Below are positions 18,130-26,453 of a DNA stretch of 64,000 bases, piece by piece. The position numbers and the translations under genes were made by a program. Position 1 is the stretch's first letter. Each line of letters opens with the position of its first letter. This DNA comes from Fumia xinanensis (lineage in GTDB: Bacteria > Bacillota > Clostridia > Oscillospirales > Ruminococcaceae): positions 124,001 to 188,000 of the forward strand of contig NZ_JACRSV010000003.1 in the NCBI RefSeq assembly GCF_014384905.1. The letters run 5' to 3'. The notes under the pieces are model-generated. The model ran no database searches. It saw only the letters and a list, made by a program, of their open reading frames with translations, and had not been told where the DNA came from.

Positions 18130-18254
18130 GTAGTTACTAAGGTTTCCGCTCAATTATGATCAAAGTTCTTACCAATCTCGCATCAACGGAATAAGAGCGC
18201 CTTTTAGGTACTTTGCAAACAGCAAGGCCCTTTGCCTATGAGGTTATTATATCA
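18130..18254 (-). repeat. Promoter-hairpin repeat cassette, copy B
   Basis: On the minus strand: TGATATAATAACCTCA (18254-18239), a GCAAA...TTTGC hairpin, then TTTGCAAAGTACC-TAAA-AGGCGCTCTT. The following segment (ATTGGTAAGAACTTTGATC, then ATAATT) aligns with the same part of copy A (GACTAGTAAGAACATTGTATC, then ATAAAT). It ends ~20 nt before the flavoprotein gene, in the same orientation. The GCAAA/TTTGC pairing is kept although the loop differs from copies A and D. Confidence 0.7.
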
Positions 18255-18285
18255 TAAAAATAAAGATTTCAGAACCCTAATGACA

Positions 18286-18318
18286 AGAAAAAGCGCACAG
18301 GAAGCTTTCCTGTGCGCC
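18286..18318 (-). terminator. Intrinsic terminator of htrA
   Basis: On the minus strand GCGCACAGGAA-AGC-TTCCTGTGCGC followed by TTTTTCTT, 24 bp after the htrA stop. Confidence 0.9.
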
Positions 18319-18342
18319 CAAGAGAGTCAAGGGATTGAGCAA

Positions 18343-19824
18343 CTACCGGAAAAAACCGTTGCCTTGTTCAGGGGCCTGTTCCGATACTTGCTGTTGCTGC
18401 TGGACATTGGTTGAGTTGCCCTTATCCTCTTCCAATTGAACGTCAACGGTAAAGGTAGACTGCTTTCCGGTGACGCTGACCCGATAAACGGTCAGTTTTA
18501 CCTTATCGCCCGGCACTTTTCCATCTAGGACTTCTTTGATGTCTTCTGCATCCCGCACATCCTTGCCGTCGATTTGTGTTATGGTATCGCCGACCCGCAC
18601 ACCTTTGGTGTAAACGTCAGCAGTTTCATCAATGGCACTGACCAACAGGCCGGGGGTATAGCCGGTCATCGCACCGGTCACGTCGCTAATGCCGTAGTAA
18701 GTAATGCCCAATTTGACCCGGCCTTTGACATATCCGTAGGAAACCAAATCATCAATGATGGGCTTTGCGGTGTTCATGGGAATAGCAAAGCCAATGCCTT
18801 CAATCTGTGTAGAAGAGAGCTTAGACGAGTTGATACCCACTACCTGGCCGTATTTATTAATGAGCGCACCGCCGGAGTTGCCGGGGTTGATAGCAGCATC
18901 TACCTGGATAGCTTCCATCGAAATGGTTCCATCCTCTGTGCGGACAGTAATATTCCTCTGTAAACCGGAGACAATGCCTTGAGTAGTGCTGCCGGCCAGG
19001 TTCAGGCCGGTGGGGTTGCCGATGGCGACGATACGCTCACCCACTACCAGTTCGTCCGAGTTTCCAAATTCCGCGGCTGTCAGGCCAGAAGCTTCGATTT
19101 TGACGACAGCGATATCTGTTTTTTCATCAATACCGATAACCTTTGCCTCATATTCTTCGTCGTTGTCCAAAACGACGACAATTCCGCTTGAACCGCTGAC
19201 CACATGGGCGTTTGTAAGGATATAACCGTCGCTGCTCATAATGATGCCGCTACCTGCTCCAGTGGCTGTCAGAGATGTGCCAACGTCATATGTTACGATA
19301 CCGACGACGGAAGGCCGAACCTTGGCAGCGATTTCTTCGGTGGATAGAACTCCTTCTGCATAATCAGTGTCTTCCGGAGCGGGACGATTGTTTAAAGTAA
19401 TGTCGGGTCCGGACATATTGACTTCAGAATCATTTGAAGAAACGCTGCTGGACGAACTGTGATTGTTTTCATACAAAACAAATCCTGCAAATGCTGCCGC
19501 TGTCAGCACGAATACCACGCTGATTACAATTGCGAAGACTTTGAGGCCAGTATTGTTCTTGGGTTTGTAGCCGTTGTTGTGATTAGAAATCTGGTCATAA
19601 TCCTCAAATTTCCATTGGTATTCCGTATTGCTGTAAGTCGGCGGCGTTTGAGAAGGGCCTTGGCTGGTTGAAGAGTTCTGAGGTGTTTCATAAGGGCCGG
19701 AAGATCCGTTTCCACTGGGAGAATCGGAAGGAGTGTTCCAGGTATTTGTCGGGTCTGGTCCGTTAGAAGAACCATCATTTCCGCCGGTGTATTGATTGTC
19801 GTAGTTTTTGTTGTTTTCATCCAT
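18343..19824 (-). CDS. htrA: Membrane-anchored HtrA/DegP-type serine protease
   Basis: A 493-residue surface quality-control protease. The first ~85 residues are cytoplasmic and rich in Asn, Gly, Ser and Pro; a membrane segment lies at ~93-115. The trypsin-like domain carries the triad His (LTNAHVVSG), Asp (KTDIAVVKI) and Ser (NPGNSGGAL), and a PDZ domain spans ~370-470. The C-terminus is Gln-rich. The start follows AAGGAGG. It is the third gene behind the response regulator and kinase, an order recalling the walRK locus, whose last gene in Bacillus encodes an HtrA protein. Confidence 0.93.
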   Translation of the reverse strand: MDENNKNYDNQYTGGNDGSSNGPDPTNTWNTPSDSPSGNGSSGPYETPQNSSTSQGPSQTPPTYSNTEYQWKFEDYDQISNHNNGYKPKNNTGLKVFAIVISVVFVLTAAAFAGFVLYENNHSSSSSVSSNDSEVNMSGPDITLNNRPAPEDTDYAEGVLSTEEIAAKVRPSVVGIVTYDVGTSLTATGAGSGIIMSSDGYILTNAHVVSGSSGIVVVLDNDEEYEAKVIGIDEKTDIAVVKIEASGLTAAEFGNSDELVVGERIVAIGNPTGLNLAGSTTQGIVSGLQRNITVRTEDGTISMEAIQVDAAINPGNSGGALINKYGQVVGINSSKLSSTQIEGIGFAIPMNTAKPIIDDLVSYGYVKGRVKLGITYYGISDVTGAMTGYTPGLLVSAIDETADVYTKGVRVGDTITQIDGKDVRDAEDIKEVLDGKVPGDKVKLTVYRVSVTGKQSTFTVDVQLEEDKGNSTNVQQQQQVSEQAPEQGNGFFR

Positions 19825-19919
19825 AGGTATTCCTCCTTGTTGTCTCTATCTTACCCTAGAAATATGAAGTTTTAATATGCATTCTTTAAAAGGTTTCCCA
19901 ATGAAATTCAAAAGATTTT

Positions 19920-21458
19920 TTAATCTTTTTGAGAGGAATTTGTCGGCGGAAGGGACTCTTTCTCCCGTTTTTCCTTAAGTTCATTGTAATCTTTTTCTTT
20001 TCCCTTGACCAAGGCGGAGTTTTTGACCTTTGCGGTGGGGATAGAGAATACAAACTCGGTGTATTCACCCTGAACGCTGCGGACAATGATGTCCCCTCCG
20101 TGAAGATTGATGACACTACGAACGATATATAGCCCTAACCCAACCCCGTTTTTATCAATGCCCCTAGACTTATCTGTTTTGTAAAATCGGTCGAACACCC
20201 GGGGTATTTCCTCCTTGGAAAGGCCTTCTCCACTGTTTTTGATACCAATATAGGTGATGGTGCCCTCTACCGTAAAGCTGAACTCCAGGTAGCCGTCGAC
20301 GTTCGCAAATTTTACGGCGTTTTCGGTTAGGTTGTACACCACCTGATGAATGAGGTCAGGGTCGGCCTCCACAATGACTTTGTCTTGATCAAGCCCTCTA
20401 ATGTCCAGATGTTTTTCATTGATCTGCCGCTCAAAGCTGAACACTGTCTGACATATCGTTTCCACCACATTGAACTGTGTAGTCTGAATTTTTAGTTCCC
20501 CGGCCTCAATGCGGGAAAGGTTCAGCATACTCTTCACCAGACGGGAAAGCCGTTTCACTTCGTCGGATACAATGCGGAGATACTCGTTTTGTTTTTCCCT
20601 GGGAATGGTTCCGTCCAAAATCCCGTCTACGAAACCAGCGATTGAAGTCATGGGTGTTTTCAGCTCATGGGAGACGTTTGCGATAAAGCTGCGCCGCATG
20701 GACTCCAAAGCGGATAATGATTTAGCCATATTGTTAAACGAAGATGCCAGCTGCCCGATTTCGTCGTCTGTATCAATATTGATGCGGGCAGTAAAGTCGC
20801 CTTTTCCGAAGTTTTTGGCTGCCTGGGACATCTCTCGCAACGGGCGGACCATTTTGGCTGTGGCGAAATAGGTGACAATAAAAGCAAGCAGCAGGACCGA
20901 AATGGCAGATAGGACGAATATTTTGCTCATCTCTATGAGGAAGGTATTCAGCGCCTGCGCTGAGGTGGAAATAAATAAGTATCCGAACTGTTTACCTTCT
21001 ACGATTACAGGAATGCCAAGAGTGTACTGAGAGGTTTTATAAATGGAACCACCCAGTTTGCCTTTTTCAAAGTATTCACCTTTTTGAGTGATTTTTGTCC
21101 GGATGTCCAGAGGAACTTGATATGTTTTATGGTTGCAGTTGTCCCCCTCAGTACAGATAAGTGTGTTGCCGTTCATATCGGTGAAGAAGATGACGGAGTC
21201 AGAGGGCTCCGCAAAGAGAATAAAGCTGTTTTGGAGAGTCACAATATCCAGCTGGACACTGTTGTTTTCTAAATCAAACTGAGAAGTATTCAAAATCACC
21301 CTACGGGCAATGTTGATGTTTTTCCTCAGCAAAGTCGCCTTTTCCGATGAAAAATAGTTGCTGGAAAAAGTGATAAACAGAGAACCCAGTACCGCGATGG
21401 ATGCGATAACCACGGCGGCGCAGACTCTAAAATACTTGCTGAAAATGCTTTTTTGCAT
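19920..21458 (-). CDS. Sensor histidine kinase, HAMP/HisKA type
   Basis: A 512-residue kinase: membrane segment ~10-30, extracytoplasmic sensor to ~170, second membrane segment ~175-200, HAMP, HisKA with the phosphorylated His in NVSHELKTPMTSIAGF, and HATPase_c with N and G boxes (NLTENAVKFA, GVGLGLYIV). The C-terminal ~35 residues are charged. The frame is open 35 codons further, but those codons run through the structured RNA at 21491-21591; the ATG at 21458 follows GGGCAGG. It pairs with the upstream OmpR/PhoB-type regulator. A WalK-like role is suggested only by gene order and the regulator; no PAS domain is obvious. Confidence 0.9.
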   Translation of the reverse strand: MQKSIFSKYFRVCAAVVIASIAVLGSLFITFSSNYFSSEKATLLRKNINIARRVILNTSQFDLENNSVQLDIVTLQNSFILFAEPSDSVIFFTDMNGNTLICTEGDNCNHKTYQVPLDIRTKITQKGEYFEKGKLGGSIYKTSQYTLGIPVIVEGKQFGYLFISTSAQALNTFLIEMSKIFVLSAISVLLLAFIVTYFATAKMVRPLREMSQAAKNFGKGDFTARINIDTDDEIGQLASSFNNMAKSLSALESMRRSFIANVSHELKTPMTSIAGFVDGILDGTIPREKQNEYLRIVSDEVKRLSRLVKSMLNLSRIEAGELKIQTTQFNVVETICQTVFSFERQINEKHLDIRGLDQDKVIVEADPDLIHQVVYNLTENAVKFANVDGYLEFSFTVEGTITYIGIKNSGEGLSKEEIPRVFDRFYKTDKSRGIDKNGVGLGLYIVRSVINLHGGDIIVRSVQGEYTEFVFSIPTAKVKNSALVKGKEKDYNELKEKREKESLPPTNSSQKD

Positions 21459-21490
21459 AAGGCCTGCCCTTCTTTTTAAAGGAATAAAGA

Positions 21491-21591
21491 AGGGCGGACG
21501 CTTTGGAAGCCCGAAAATCCGCATATCCCATGCGGATTTTTCAGACGGGCAGCCCGCCGTCAATATGCAGGCTGTTCCAATCGTCCGCCCT
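21491..21591 (-). ncRNA. Compact structured RNA element between regulator and kinase genes
   Basis: Four nested helices can be read directly: P1 21491-21500 with 21582-21591 (10 bp), P2 21503-21508 with 21575-21580 (6 bp), P3 21509-21524 with 21530-21550 (5 + 11 bp) and P4 21550-21554 with 21570-21574 (5 bp). Together they form a three-way junction filling almost the whole space between the two coding regions. The helices are symmetric, so either strand could fold, but it lies inside the minus-strand transcript. It could set the regulator/kinase ratio by pausing, processing or masking the kinase start, or be a repeat element. No Rfam family is recognised. Confidence 0.55.
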
Positions 21592-21603
21592 CTTGCGGTC
21601 GTT

Positions 21604-22302
21604 TTACAGGAGGTCGGTCACTTCAAATTTGTAGCCGACGCCCCAAACAGTCTTGAGAGACCATTTATCGGAAACGCCCTCCAGCTTTTCGCGGAGGCGT
21701 TTGACGTGTACGTCAATAGTTCTTGAATCGCCGTAGTACTCAAAGCCCCATACTTCGTCTAGCAGCTGATCACGGGTATAGACCCGGTTGGGGTTGGACG
21801 CCAAGTGGAACAAGAGCTCCAGCTCTTTGGGTGGGGTGTCGATGACTTTTCCATCCACTTTCAGCTCATAGCGGGTCATGTTGACCACCAGCTTGTCGTA
21901 GCTTACTTCCTTAACGTCACTCGTCTGTGTGTTTTGGCCGATTCTGCGGAGAACGGCCTTGACCCTTGCGATAATCTCTTTGGTGTCGAAGGGTTTCACC
22001 ACATAGTCGTCGGCGCCCAGTTCCAGACCCAAAACTTTGTCAAAGGTTTCCCCTTTTGCCGTCAGCATAATGATCGGCACCTGGCTTTTCTTGCGGATTT
22101 CACGGCAGACTTGCCAGCCGTCCAAGCCTGGAAGCATGATGTCCAGCAAAATCAGCTCTGGATGGAGCGTGTCAAATTTTAAAAGCGCTTCCTCCCCGTC
22201 GTGGGCAAGGATGACGCTGTATCCTTCCTTTTCCAGATAAAGCCGCAAAAGCTCACAGATGTTTTTGTCGTCATCTACTACCAAAATTTTACCCAAAGCC
22301 AT
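21604..22302 (-). CDS. OmpR/PhoB-type response regulator, WalR-like
   Basis: A 232-residue regulator. The receiver domain has the acidic pair (VVDDD), the phospho-Asp (LILLDIMLPGLDG), and K in VVKPFDTKE. The winged-helix domain ends 'LLDEVWGFEYYGDSRTIDV', then VKRLREKLE, resembling the WalR recognition helix. Start at 22302 follows AAAGGAGC; the longer frame runs through a hairpin-rich leader. Gene order regulator-kinase-HtrA supports a WalRK-like envelope-stress or cell-wall system, but other OmpR-family members share these motifs. A matching WalR-type box precedes the M23 gene at 39638-39654. Confidence 0.88.
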   Translation of the reverse strand: MALGKILVVDDDKNICELLRLYLEKEGYSVILAHDGEEALLKFDTLHPELILLDIMLPGLDGWQVCREIRKKSQVPIIMLTAKGETFDKVLGLELGADDYVVKPFDTKEIIARVKAVLRRIGQNTQTSDVKEVSYDKLVVNMTRYELKVDGKVIDTPPKELELLFHLASNPNRVYTRDQLLDEVWGFEYYGDSRTIDVHVKRLREKLEGVSDKWSLKTVWGVGYKFEVTDLL

Positions 22303-22441
22303 AAAAATTGCTCCTTTCCACTGCGCGGACGCCTTTATGCATAGATTTTCCACTTGTCCGCCTAAGATGCGAAAAACCTGTCGCCGGGCGGGTAGAGTGT
22401 CCTGCCCAAATCTCCAATCTTGAATTAGTAACATTAGTATA
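22303..22441 (-). promoter_or_regulatory. Promoter and structured leader of the regulator operon
   Basis: An extended -10, TGTTATACT (TATACT at 22441-22436 on the minus strand), precedes a ~125-nt leader. The leader holds two hairpins: GGGC-GG type at 22386-22392/22401-22407, and GCGGAC/GTCCGC at 22325-22330/22356-22361. No clear -35 was found. The GCGGAC/GTCCGC pairing recalls P1 of the element at 21491-21591. Confidence 0.45.
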
Positions 22442-22548
22442 ACATATTCATAAATGGAAAGGTGGACGGAATATGAACAATCATACCAAAAAAATTGAAA
22501 AAAGCACATAACTTTTATGAAAGGGAGAAAATCTCAATTTTCGTACAA

Positions 22549-22585
22549 AAAATGCCGCCAACGGATTTCGTTAGCGGCATTTTTT
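22549..22585 (-). terminator. Intrinsic terminator of the lipoprotein gene
   Basis: AATGCCGCTAACGA and its complement with one bulge, followed by TTTTTTG on the minus strand. It overlaps the lipoprotein stop codon region. Confidence 0.85.
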
Positions 22586-23132
22586 ATTCCTGATAGCTAA
22601 AGGGGTTAAAATTGCATTCCAAATCCAGGTTGGGAATTGATAAAGTCAGAATAGAATAATTGCTGCGGTCCAGTTTGAGGGCGAAATCTCCGGACTCGGT
22701 GGTCCCTTTAATGACAAGGGCCTCCCCCTCCAGTGCCATAGTCACGCCGTGGGGCTCTGCCGCCATGTTGATGGAGGCGACCACCGCCTTGGTCATGGAA
22801 GAGGTGAGTACCGAGTTGTTATCCAGCTCCAAACTGAGGCCCATGTAGCTGACAGTGACGTTTTCCTGGTCAAAGGAGAATGTCATGCCGGAAAGGCCCT
22901 TTGGACTGGTCAGCTGTACTGTACAGACGCCTTCTTTGGTGCGGTTAATGTCCGCTTCCGCCTCAATGTCTCCCATTTTTATGGTAGCTTTGGCGTCAAA
23001 ACCGCGGTTTAGGCTGGACGATACCTTTTCCTGTTCGTTTTCCGATGGCTGTCCACCGTTTCCGGCACCGCAGCCCGAGAGCATCAGAGACAGCGCCAGG
23101 CACGCGCCGATAATTCTCAGCGACCTTTTCAT
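22584..23132 (-). CDS. Hypothetical lipoprotein
   Basis: A 182-residue lipoprotein with a classic signal peptide and lipobox (LMLSGCGAGN; lipidated Cys at residue 21). The mature part is low in cysteine and predicted to be beta-rich, with alternating polar strands; it has no motif I can name. Start follows GGGGGAAAATT. It lies 70 bp behind the NAD(P)HX-repair gene on the same strand and could be co-transcribed. The function is unknown; an envelope-associated role is the only safe inference. Confidence 0.8.
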   Translation of the reverse strand: MKRSLRIIGACLALSLMLSGCGAGNGGQPSENEQEKVSSSLNRGFDAKATIKMGDIEAEADINRTKEGVCTVQLTSPKGLSGMTFSFDQENVTVSYMGLSLELDNNSVLTSSMTKAVVASINMAAEPHGVTMALEGEALVIKGTTESGDFALKLDRSNYSILTLSIPNLDLECNFNPFSYQE

Positions 23133-23202
23133 ATAATTTTCCCCCTATTCGAATCGGAAGTCGTTTCTCAACTTACTCTATGCGGGGAACCAGGTATTTA
23201 TG

Positions 23203-24735
23203 TTACAGGAGCTGTTTGAGCACAAAAGGAATAGACTCAATGACGTCTGAGGGGAGCATGGCATAAGGAGTGAAAGTCTGAGCCGCCATATCTCCGGCCT
23301 CGGCGTGGAGGAATACCCCCGCCACTGCCGCGGCCAACGGAGAAGCACCTTGGGCGAGAAAGGACGCAATCACTCCGGCCAGTACATCGCCGCTGCCCCC
23401 TTTGGCTAGGCCAGAATTGCCGTTTCCGTTGATAAAAAGCTCCCGCTTGGGAGTTGCAATGACGGTATTGCTGTCCTTCAAGACAACTGTAACACCGTAC
23501 TTTTCGGCAAACTGAGCCGCCACGTCGAACCGGCGGTTTTTAATGATTTCCACCGAAAGGCCGGTGAGTCGGGACATTTCCTTGATATGTGGGGTAATGA
23601 TGACAGGCGCCAGGGCTTTTCGGAGCATGGCAGGGTTCTCAGCTACGCAGTTTAAACCGTCAGCGTCAATGACAAGGGGCCTTCCAAAGGAAGAGATGAC
23701 TTCCTCCACCAGTAGGCGGGTGTCGTCACAGACCGATAAACCGCATCCGATGAGTCCGGCGGTTGCCCAGCCCATTTCAGTGCGTAGCTGCTCCACTCCG
23801 TCGATAGAAATGGAACCAGATTCGCTTACTGGCAGGGGGGAATAGATGCATTCGAGGATGTGGGAAGCTACGGCGGAAAGGACGGGTTGTGGTGCAGCCA
23901 CCTTAACAAGGCCTACTCCACAGCGCATAGCTGAGAGAGTGGAGAGAATTACCGCCCCGGTCATGTGAACGCATCCGCCAACGTTTAAGAGCTTACCGTA
24001 ATCGCCTTTGTTGCTGTCCTCCTGCCGTTTGGGAATGCAGCCGGCGGCAGTTTCTGCGCTTAAGAGAGTGATGCCGTCTGGAATGGCTGCGATATCGGCC
24101 GCCGGTATACCGATGTCGATCAGCTCAATTTTTCCACACAAAGGCAGCGATGCTTTCAGGACATGAGCGGGTTTCAGTGCGGCAAAAGTGTAGGTATAGT
24201 CGGCTCTTAAAGTGTCCTTGTCTGCAAGGCCGGTGTCGCAGTCAATTCCAGAGGGCACGTCCAGCGCAACTTTGATGGCCCGGGAGTTGTTGGCGGCTTC
24301 GGCAAGTTCCTTGCAGGCGGCGGGTAGTTCACCGCTGAAGCCTGTCCCAAAGACGGCGTCAATGAGGACATCGCTTTTCCGGATGGCCTCCAGCCGCCGG
24401 GTCAGAGGGGCATCCGGTTCGAGAAAATGCACCCGCCGCTTTTCCAGTTCATAGAGATTAGCTCGGGCCAGGGCGGAAAGTTCCCGCCCCATGACGAAAA
24501 TCACGGTAATTTCTGCGCCTGCCTCCGCCAGATAGCGGGCAGCTACCAAGCCGTCCCCCCCATTGTTTCCCTTGCCGCAGAGGACGGCCACCTGTCTGCC
24601 GGAAACATCAGCAAGCCCCAAAATTCGGTCGGCGGTGCCTTTTCCCGCCTGTTCCATCAGCTCCATATAGGAGCTCCCTTTTTCAACGGCAATGCTTTCG
24701 GCAATTTTCATTGCGGAAGAAGTCAGTATCTTCAA
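23203..24735 (-). CDS. nnr: Bifunctional NAD(P)HX epimerase / ADP-dependent NAD(P)HX dehydratase
   Basis: A 510-residue fusion repairing hydrated NADH and NADPH. The N-terminal YjeF_N epimerase (~1-210) contains AVLCGKGNNGGDGLVAARYL and 'DAVFGTGFSGEL'. The C-terminal ribokinase-like dehydratase (~225-505) contains VIDADGLNCVAENP, 'ITPHIKEMSRLTG' and 'GLAKGGSGDVLAGVIASFLA'. Both halves look complete, as in YjeF-type fusions. A terminator separates it from the upstream membrane-protein gene. Confidence 0.95.
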   Translation of the reverse strand: MKILTSSAMKIAESIAVEKGSSYMELMEQAGKGTADRILGLADVSGRQVAVLCGKGNNGGDGLVAARYLAEAGAEITVIFVMGRELSALARANLYELEKRRVHFLEPDAPLTRRLEAIRKSDVLIDAVFGTGFSGELPAACKELAEAANNSRAIKVALDVPSGIDCDTGLADKDTLRADYTYTFAALKPAHVLKASLPLCGKIELIDIGIPAADIAAIPDGITLLSAETAAGCIPKRQEDSNKGDYGKLLNVGGCVHMTGAVILSTLSAMRCGVGLVKVAAPQPVLSAVASHILECIYSPLPVSESGSISIDGVEQLRTEMGWATAGLIGCGLSVCDDTRLLVEEVISSFGRPLVIDADGLNCVAENPAMLRKALAPVIITPHIKEMSRLTGLSVEIIKNRRFDVAAQFAEKYGVTVVLKDSNTVIATPKRELFINGNGNSGLAKGGSGDVLAGVIASFLAQGASPLAAAVAGVFLHAEAGDMAAQTFTPYAMLPSDVIESIPFVLKQLL

Positions 24736-24774
24736 AATTAGTCATCCTCCTTTGCAGTCGAAAAAATGATTCGA

Positions 24775-24806
24775 AAAAACCCCCGTTTTCGTCACGAGGG
24801 TTTTTA
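24775..24806 (-). terminator. Intrinsic terminator downstream of the membrane-protein gene
   Basis: AAAAACCC and GGGTTTTTT arms around CG-rich inner pairs, with a T-run on the minus strand. Confidence 0.65.
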
Positions 24807-24816
24807 AACATTCTGA

Positions 24817-25368
24817 TTACAGCTGTGCGGGTTCTCTTACTGGGTAGTTGGCGTTGCCGCCTGCCTGCCGCGGGATATATTTTTTCAGCGCGTCCAGCAC
24901 CCGGTCGTCCGGGGTGAAAACGAGCAGGGTTTTTCCCAGCTTCGCATGGGTAAACACGGCGTAGTAAGAAGTGCTTTCATCCATACTCTCGGAGGCGTAC
25001 ACCCGGCTCGTATAATCTTTTCCGGCGTGATCCTGCTGCCTAAAAAGGCCGAAGGACTCAAAGGTTCGGGCATTGGCAGTCAAAAGGCGTTTGCGCCGCC
25101 GTTTGGCCATGATTTTATCCACATCAATTTCGCCGTTTGTAACGATATACTCGTATTCAATATTCATGTTGCTAATAAGGTAATAGGCGCCAAAAAGAGC
25201 AGCCACCCCGATAAACGCCCCCACAAAAGAAAAAGGACCGAGGAGAGGGCCGGTGAAAAATACGCCGAAAACAAATACAATGACAGCAAGCAGGGCGTAC
25301 AGGCTCATCAAAAAGATGTCTTTGCCTGTAGGCCGCCGCTTAACCATATGCTCTACGAAAACGTCCAT
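24817..25368 (-). CDS. Conserved clostridial membrane protein (DUF6106-like)
   Basis: A 183-residue protein with two membrane segments (~18-38 and 45-65), followed by 'NIEYEYIVTNGEIDVDKIMA' and an arginine-rich RRRKR stretch. This combination resembles the DUF6106 family of uncharacterised clostridial proteins; the soluble C-terminal half may be a PH-like domain (inference). Start follows GGAGG. It is divergent from spoVG. No function is known. Confidence 0.6.
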   Translation of the reverse strand: MDVFVEHMVKRRPTGKDIFLMSLYALLAVIVFVFGVFFTGPLLGPFSFVGAFIGVAALFGAYYLISNMNIEYEYIVTNGEIDVDKIMAKRRRKRLLTANARTFESFGLFRQQDHAGKDYTSRVYASESMDESTSYYAVFTHAKLGKTLLVFTPDDRVLDALKKYIPRQAGGNANYPVREPAQL

Positions 25369-25610
25369 TAAAATTCCTCCATTGTCGTCTTTTGATACAG
25401 GTTAAGCATATCACACCTGCCCATAAATAGCAAGGGAAGCAAGCTAGTTTTCATGTAAAGTTAACAGCTGGAAATTTTTATCTTACATGAATAAGGCGGC
25501 TTTTTTTGCCTAGACTTTAGGCGAGAAAAATTATCCCAGAACTCCGGTCCTCCCGGAAGTTAACAATTTGAAATGGCCGATTTGTTCGGCCGGAAAGGCA
25601 TGGTTTTATT
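25369..25610 (+). promoter_or_regulatory. Intergenic region and leader upstream of spoVG
   Basis: This region holds an inverted repeat TTCATGTAA (25450-25458) / TTACATGAA (25483-25491), then three hairpins before the spoVG start: GCCTA/TAGGC near 25509, ACTCCGG/CCGGAAGT near 25539, and GGCCGA/TCGGCC near 25574. A sigma-H promoter would fit the gene but was not convincingly found. The ribosome site (GAAAGG) is weak and unusually far (~13 nt) from the ATG. Confidence 0.45.
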
Positions 25611-25916
25611 ATGAACATCACAGACATTAAGGTGAGAAGACTTTTGCAGGAAGGGCGGCTGCGGGCCGTGGTTTCCGTCACGGTGGATGATGAACTTGCC
25701 ATTCATGACATAAAAGTCATCGAAGGGCCGGAGCGGTTATTTGTGGCGATGCCCAGCCGCAAGGAAGTAAACGGTATTTTCAGGGATATTGCCCACCCCA
25801 TCTCGCCTGCCGCGCGTCACCAGTTCGAGGACGCAATTTTAAACGCCTACCAGCACGAGGTGGAAGCCCAGTCACTCCATAGTGCCGTAACCCACGGTTC
25901 TGTCCACGCCAACTAG
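25611..25916 (+). CDS. spoVG: Septation/sporulation regulator SpoVG
   Basis: A 101-residue small RNA/DNA-binding regulator. 'MNITDIKVRR' and FVAMPSRKEVNGIFRDIAHP are diagnostic of SpoVG. In Bacillus and Staphylococcus it affects septation, sporulation and envelope genes. The C-terminal ~15 residues are specific to this lineage. It is monocistronic, with a structured leader and a terminator at 25928-25956. Confidence 0.95.
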   Translation: MNITDIKVRRLLQEGRLRAVVSVTVDDELAIHDIKVIEGPERLFVAMPSRKEVNGIFRDIAHPISPAARHQFEDAILNAYQHEVEAQSLHSAVTHGSVHAN

Positions 25917-25927
25917 TATGAAAAACA

Positions 25928-25956
25928 AAACCTCCCTTGTTCAAAGGGAGGTTTTT
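25928..25956. terminator. Bidirectional intrinsic terminator
   Basis: AAACCTCCCTT-GTTC-AAAGGGAGGTTTTT, between spoVG and the convergent P-loop gene. Confidence 0.9.
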
Positions 25957-25966
25957 AATTTGCTTG

Positions 25967-26377
25967 TTAGCCAATAAAAGCCTGAACCGATGCGGGAAGT
26001 TCCTCTTTATCAGCGGAGATGGTAAACACGATGTTTACTTCTCTGTCCGCCACAGCGGTGTTCAATTTCTCCAAAAACTTGCCCAGCTTGTCGTAATCTC
26101 TGCCGCCGATTCTCAGGGTAGAGTCGATGAACAGGTCGGTAATGTCAAAGTTGCCGGAGAGAATGCCGGTGATGTATCCATAAAACTCGTCGTAGCCTTC
26201 AATATTGTCCTTGCTGGTTTCCATCAATCGGGCGGAAGAAGGAATGTCATATGTGAGCTTCGGGACTTTTTCCACGCAGACCACGTTGCCGTTAGAAGCT
26301 TTTACTGCCTCCTCGACCATATTGATGAGGATCTTGGTTTTTCCAGTGCCCTTTTTGCCTACGATCAGTTTAATCAT
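25967..26377 (-). CDS. Small P-loop ATP-binding protein of unknown function
   Basis: A 136-residue protein starting MIKLIVGKKGTGKTKILIN, a Walker A motif at residues 7-14. 'FDITDLFIDSTLRIG' is a plausible Walker B (hydrophobics then D). It is too short for a full AAA or RecA enzyme. Homologous small clostridial proteins are often labelled only by their ATP-binding motif. The upstream extension to 26497 is rejected because GGAGG precedes the ATG at 26377. It follows pgi by 76 bp, so co-transcription is likely. Confidence 0.75.
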   Translation of the reverse strand: MIKLIVGKKGTGKTKILINMVEEAVKASNGNVVCVEKVPKLTYDIPSSARLMETSKDNIEGYDEFYGYITGILSGNFDITDLFIDSTLRIGGRDYDKLGKFLEKLNTAVADREVNIVFTISADKEELPASVQAFIG

Positions 26378-26453
26378 AATGAGAACCTCCACTTTCTGAA
26401 GGCGGGGAGCCCGCCTTTTATTTATCTCAGACCCAATGTCTAAAATACGTCTT

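Noticed and set aside
25440..25500. Sigma-H promoter for spoVG
   Set aside because: GGAAATT and GAATAA are present but the spacing is too short and the flanks do not fit.
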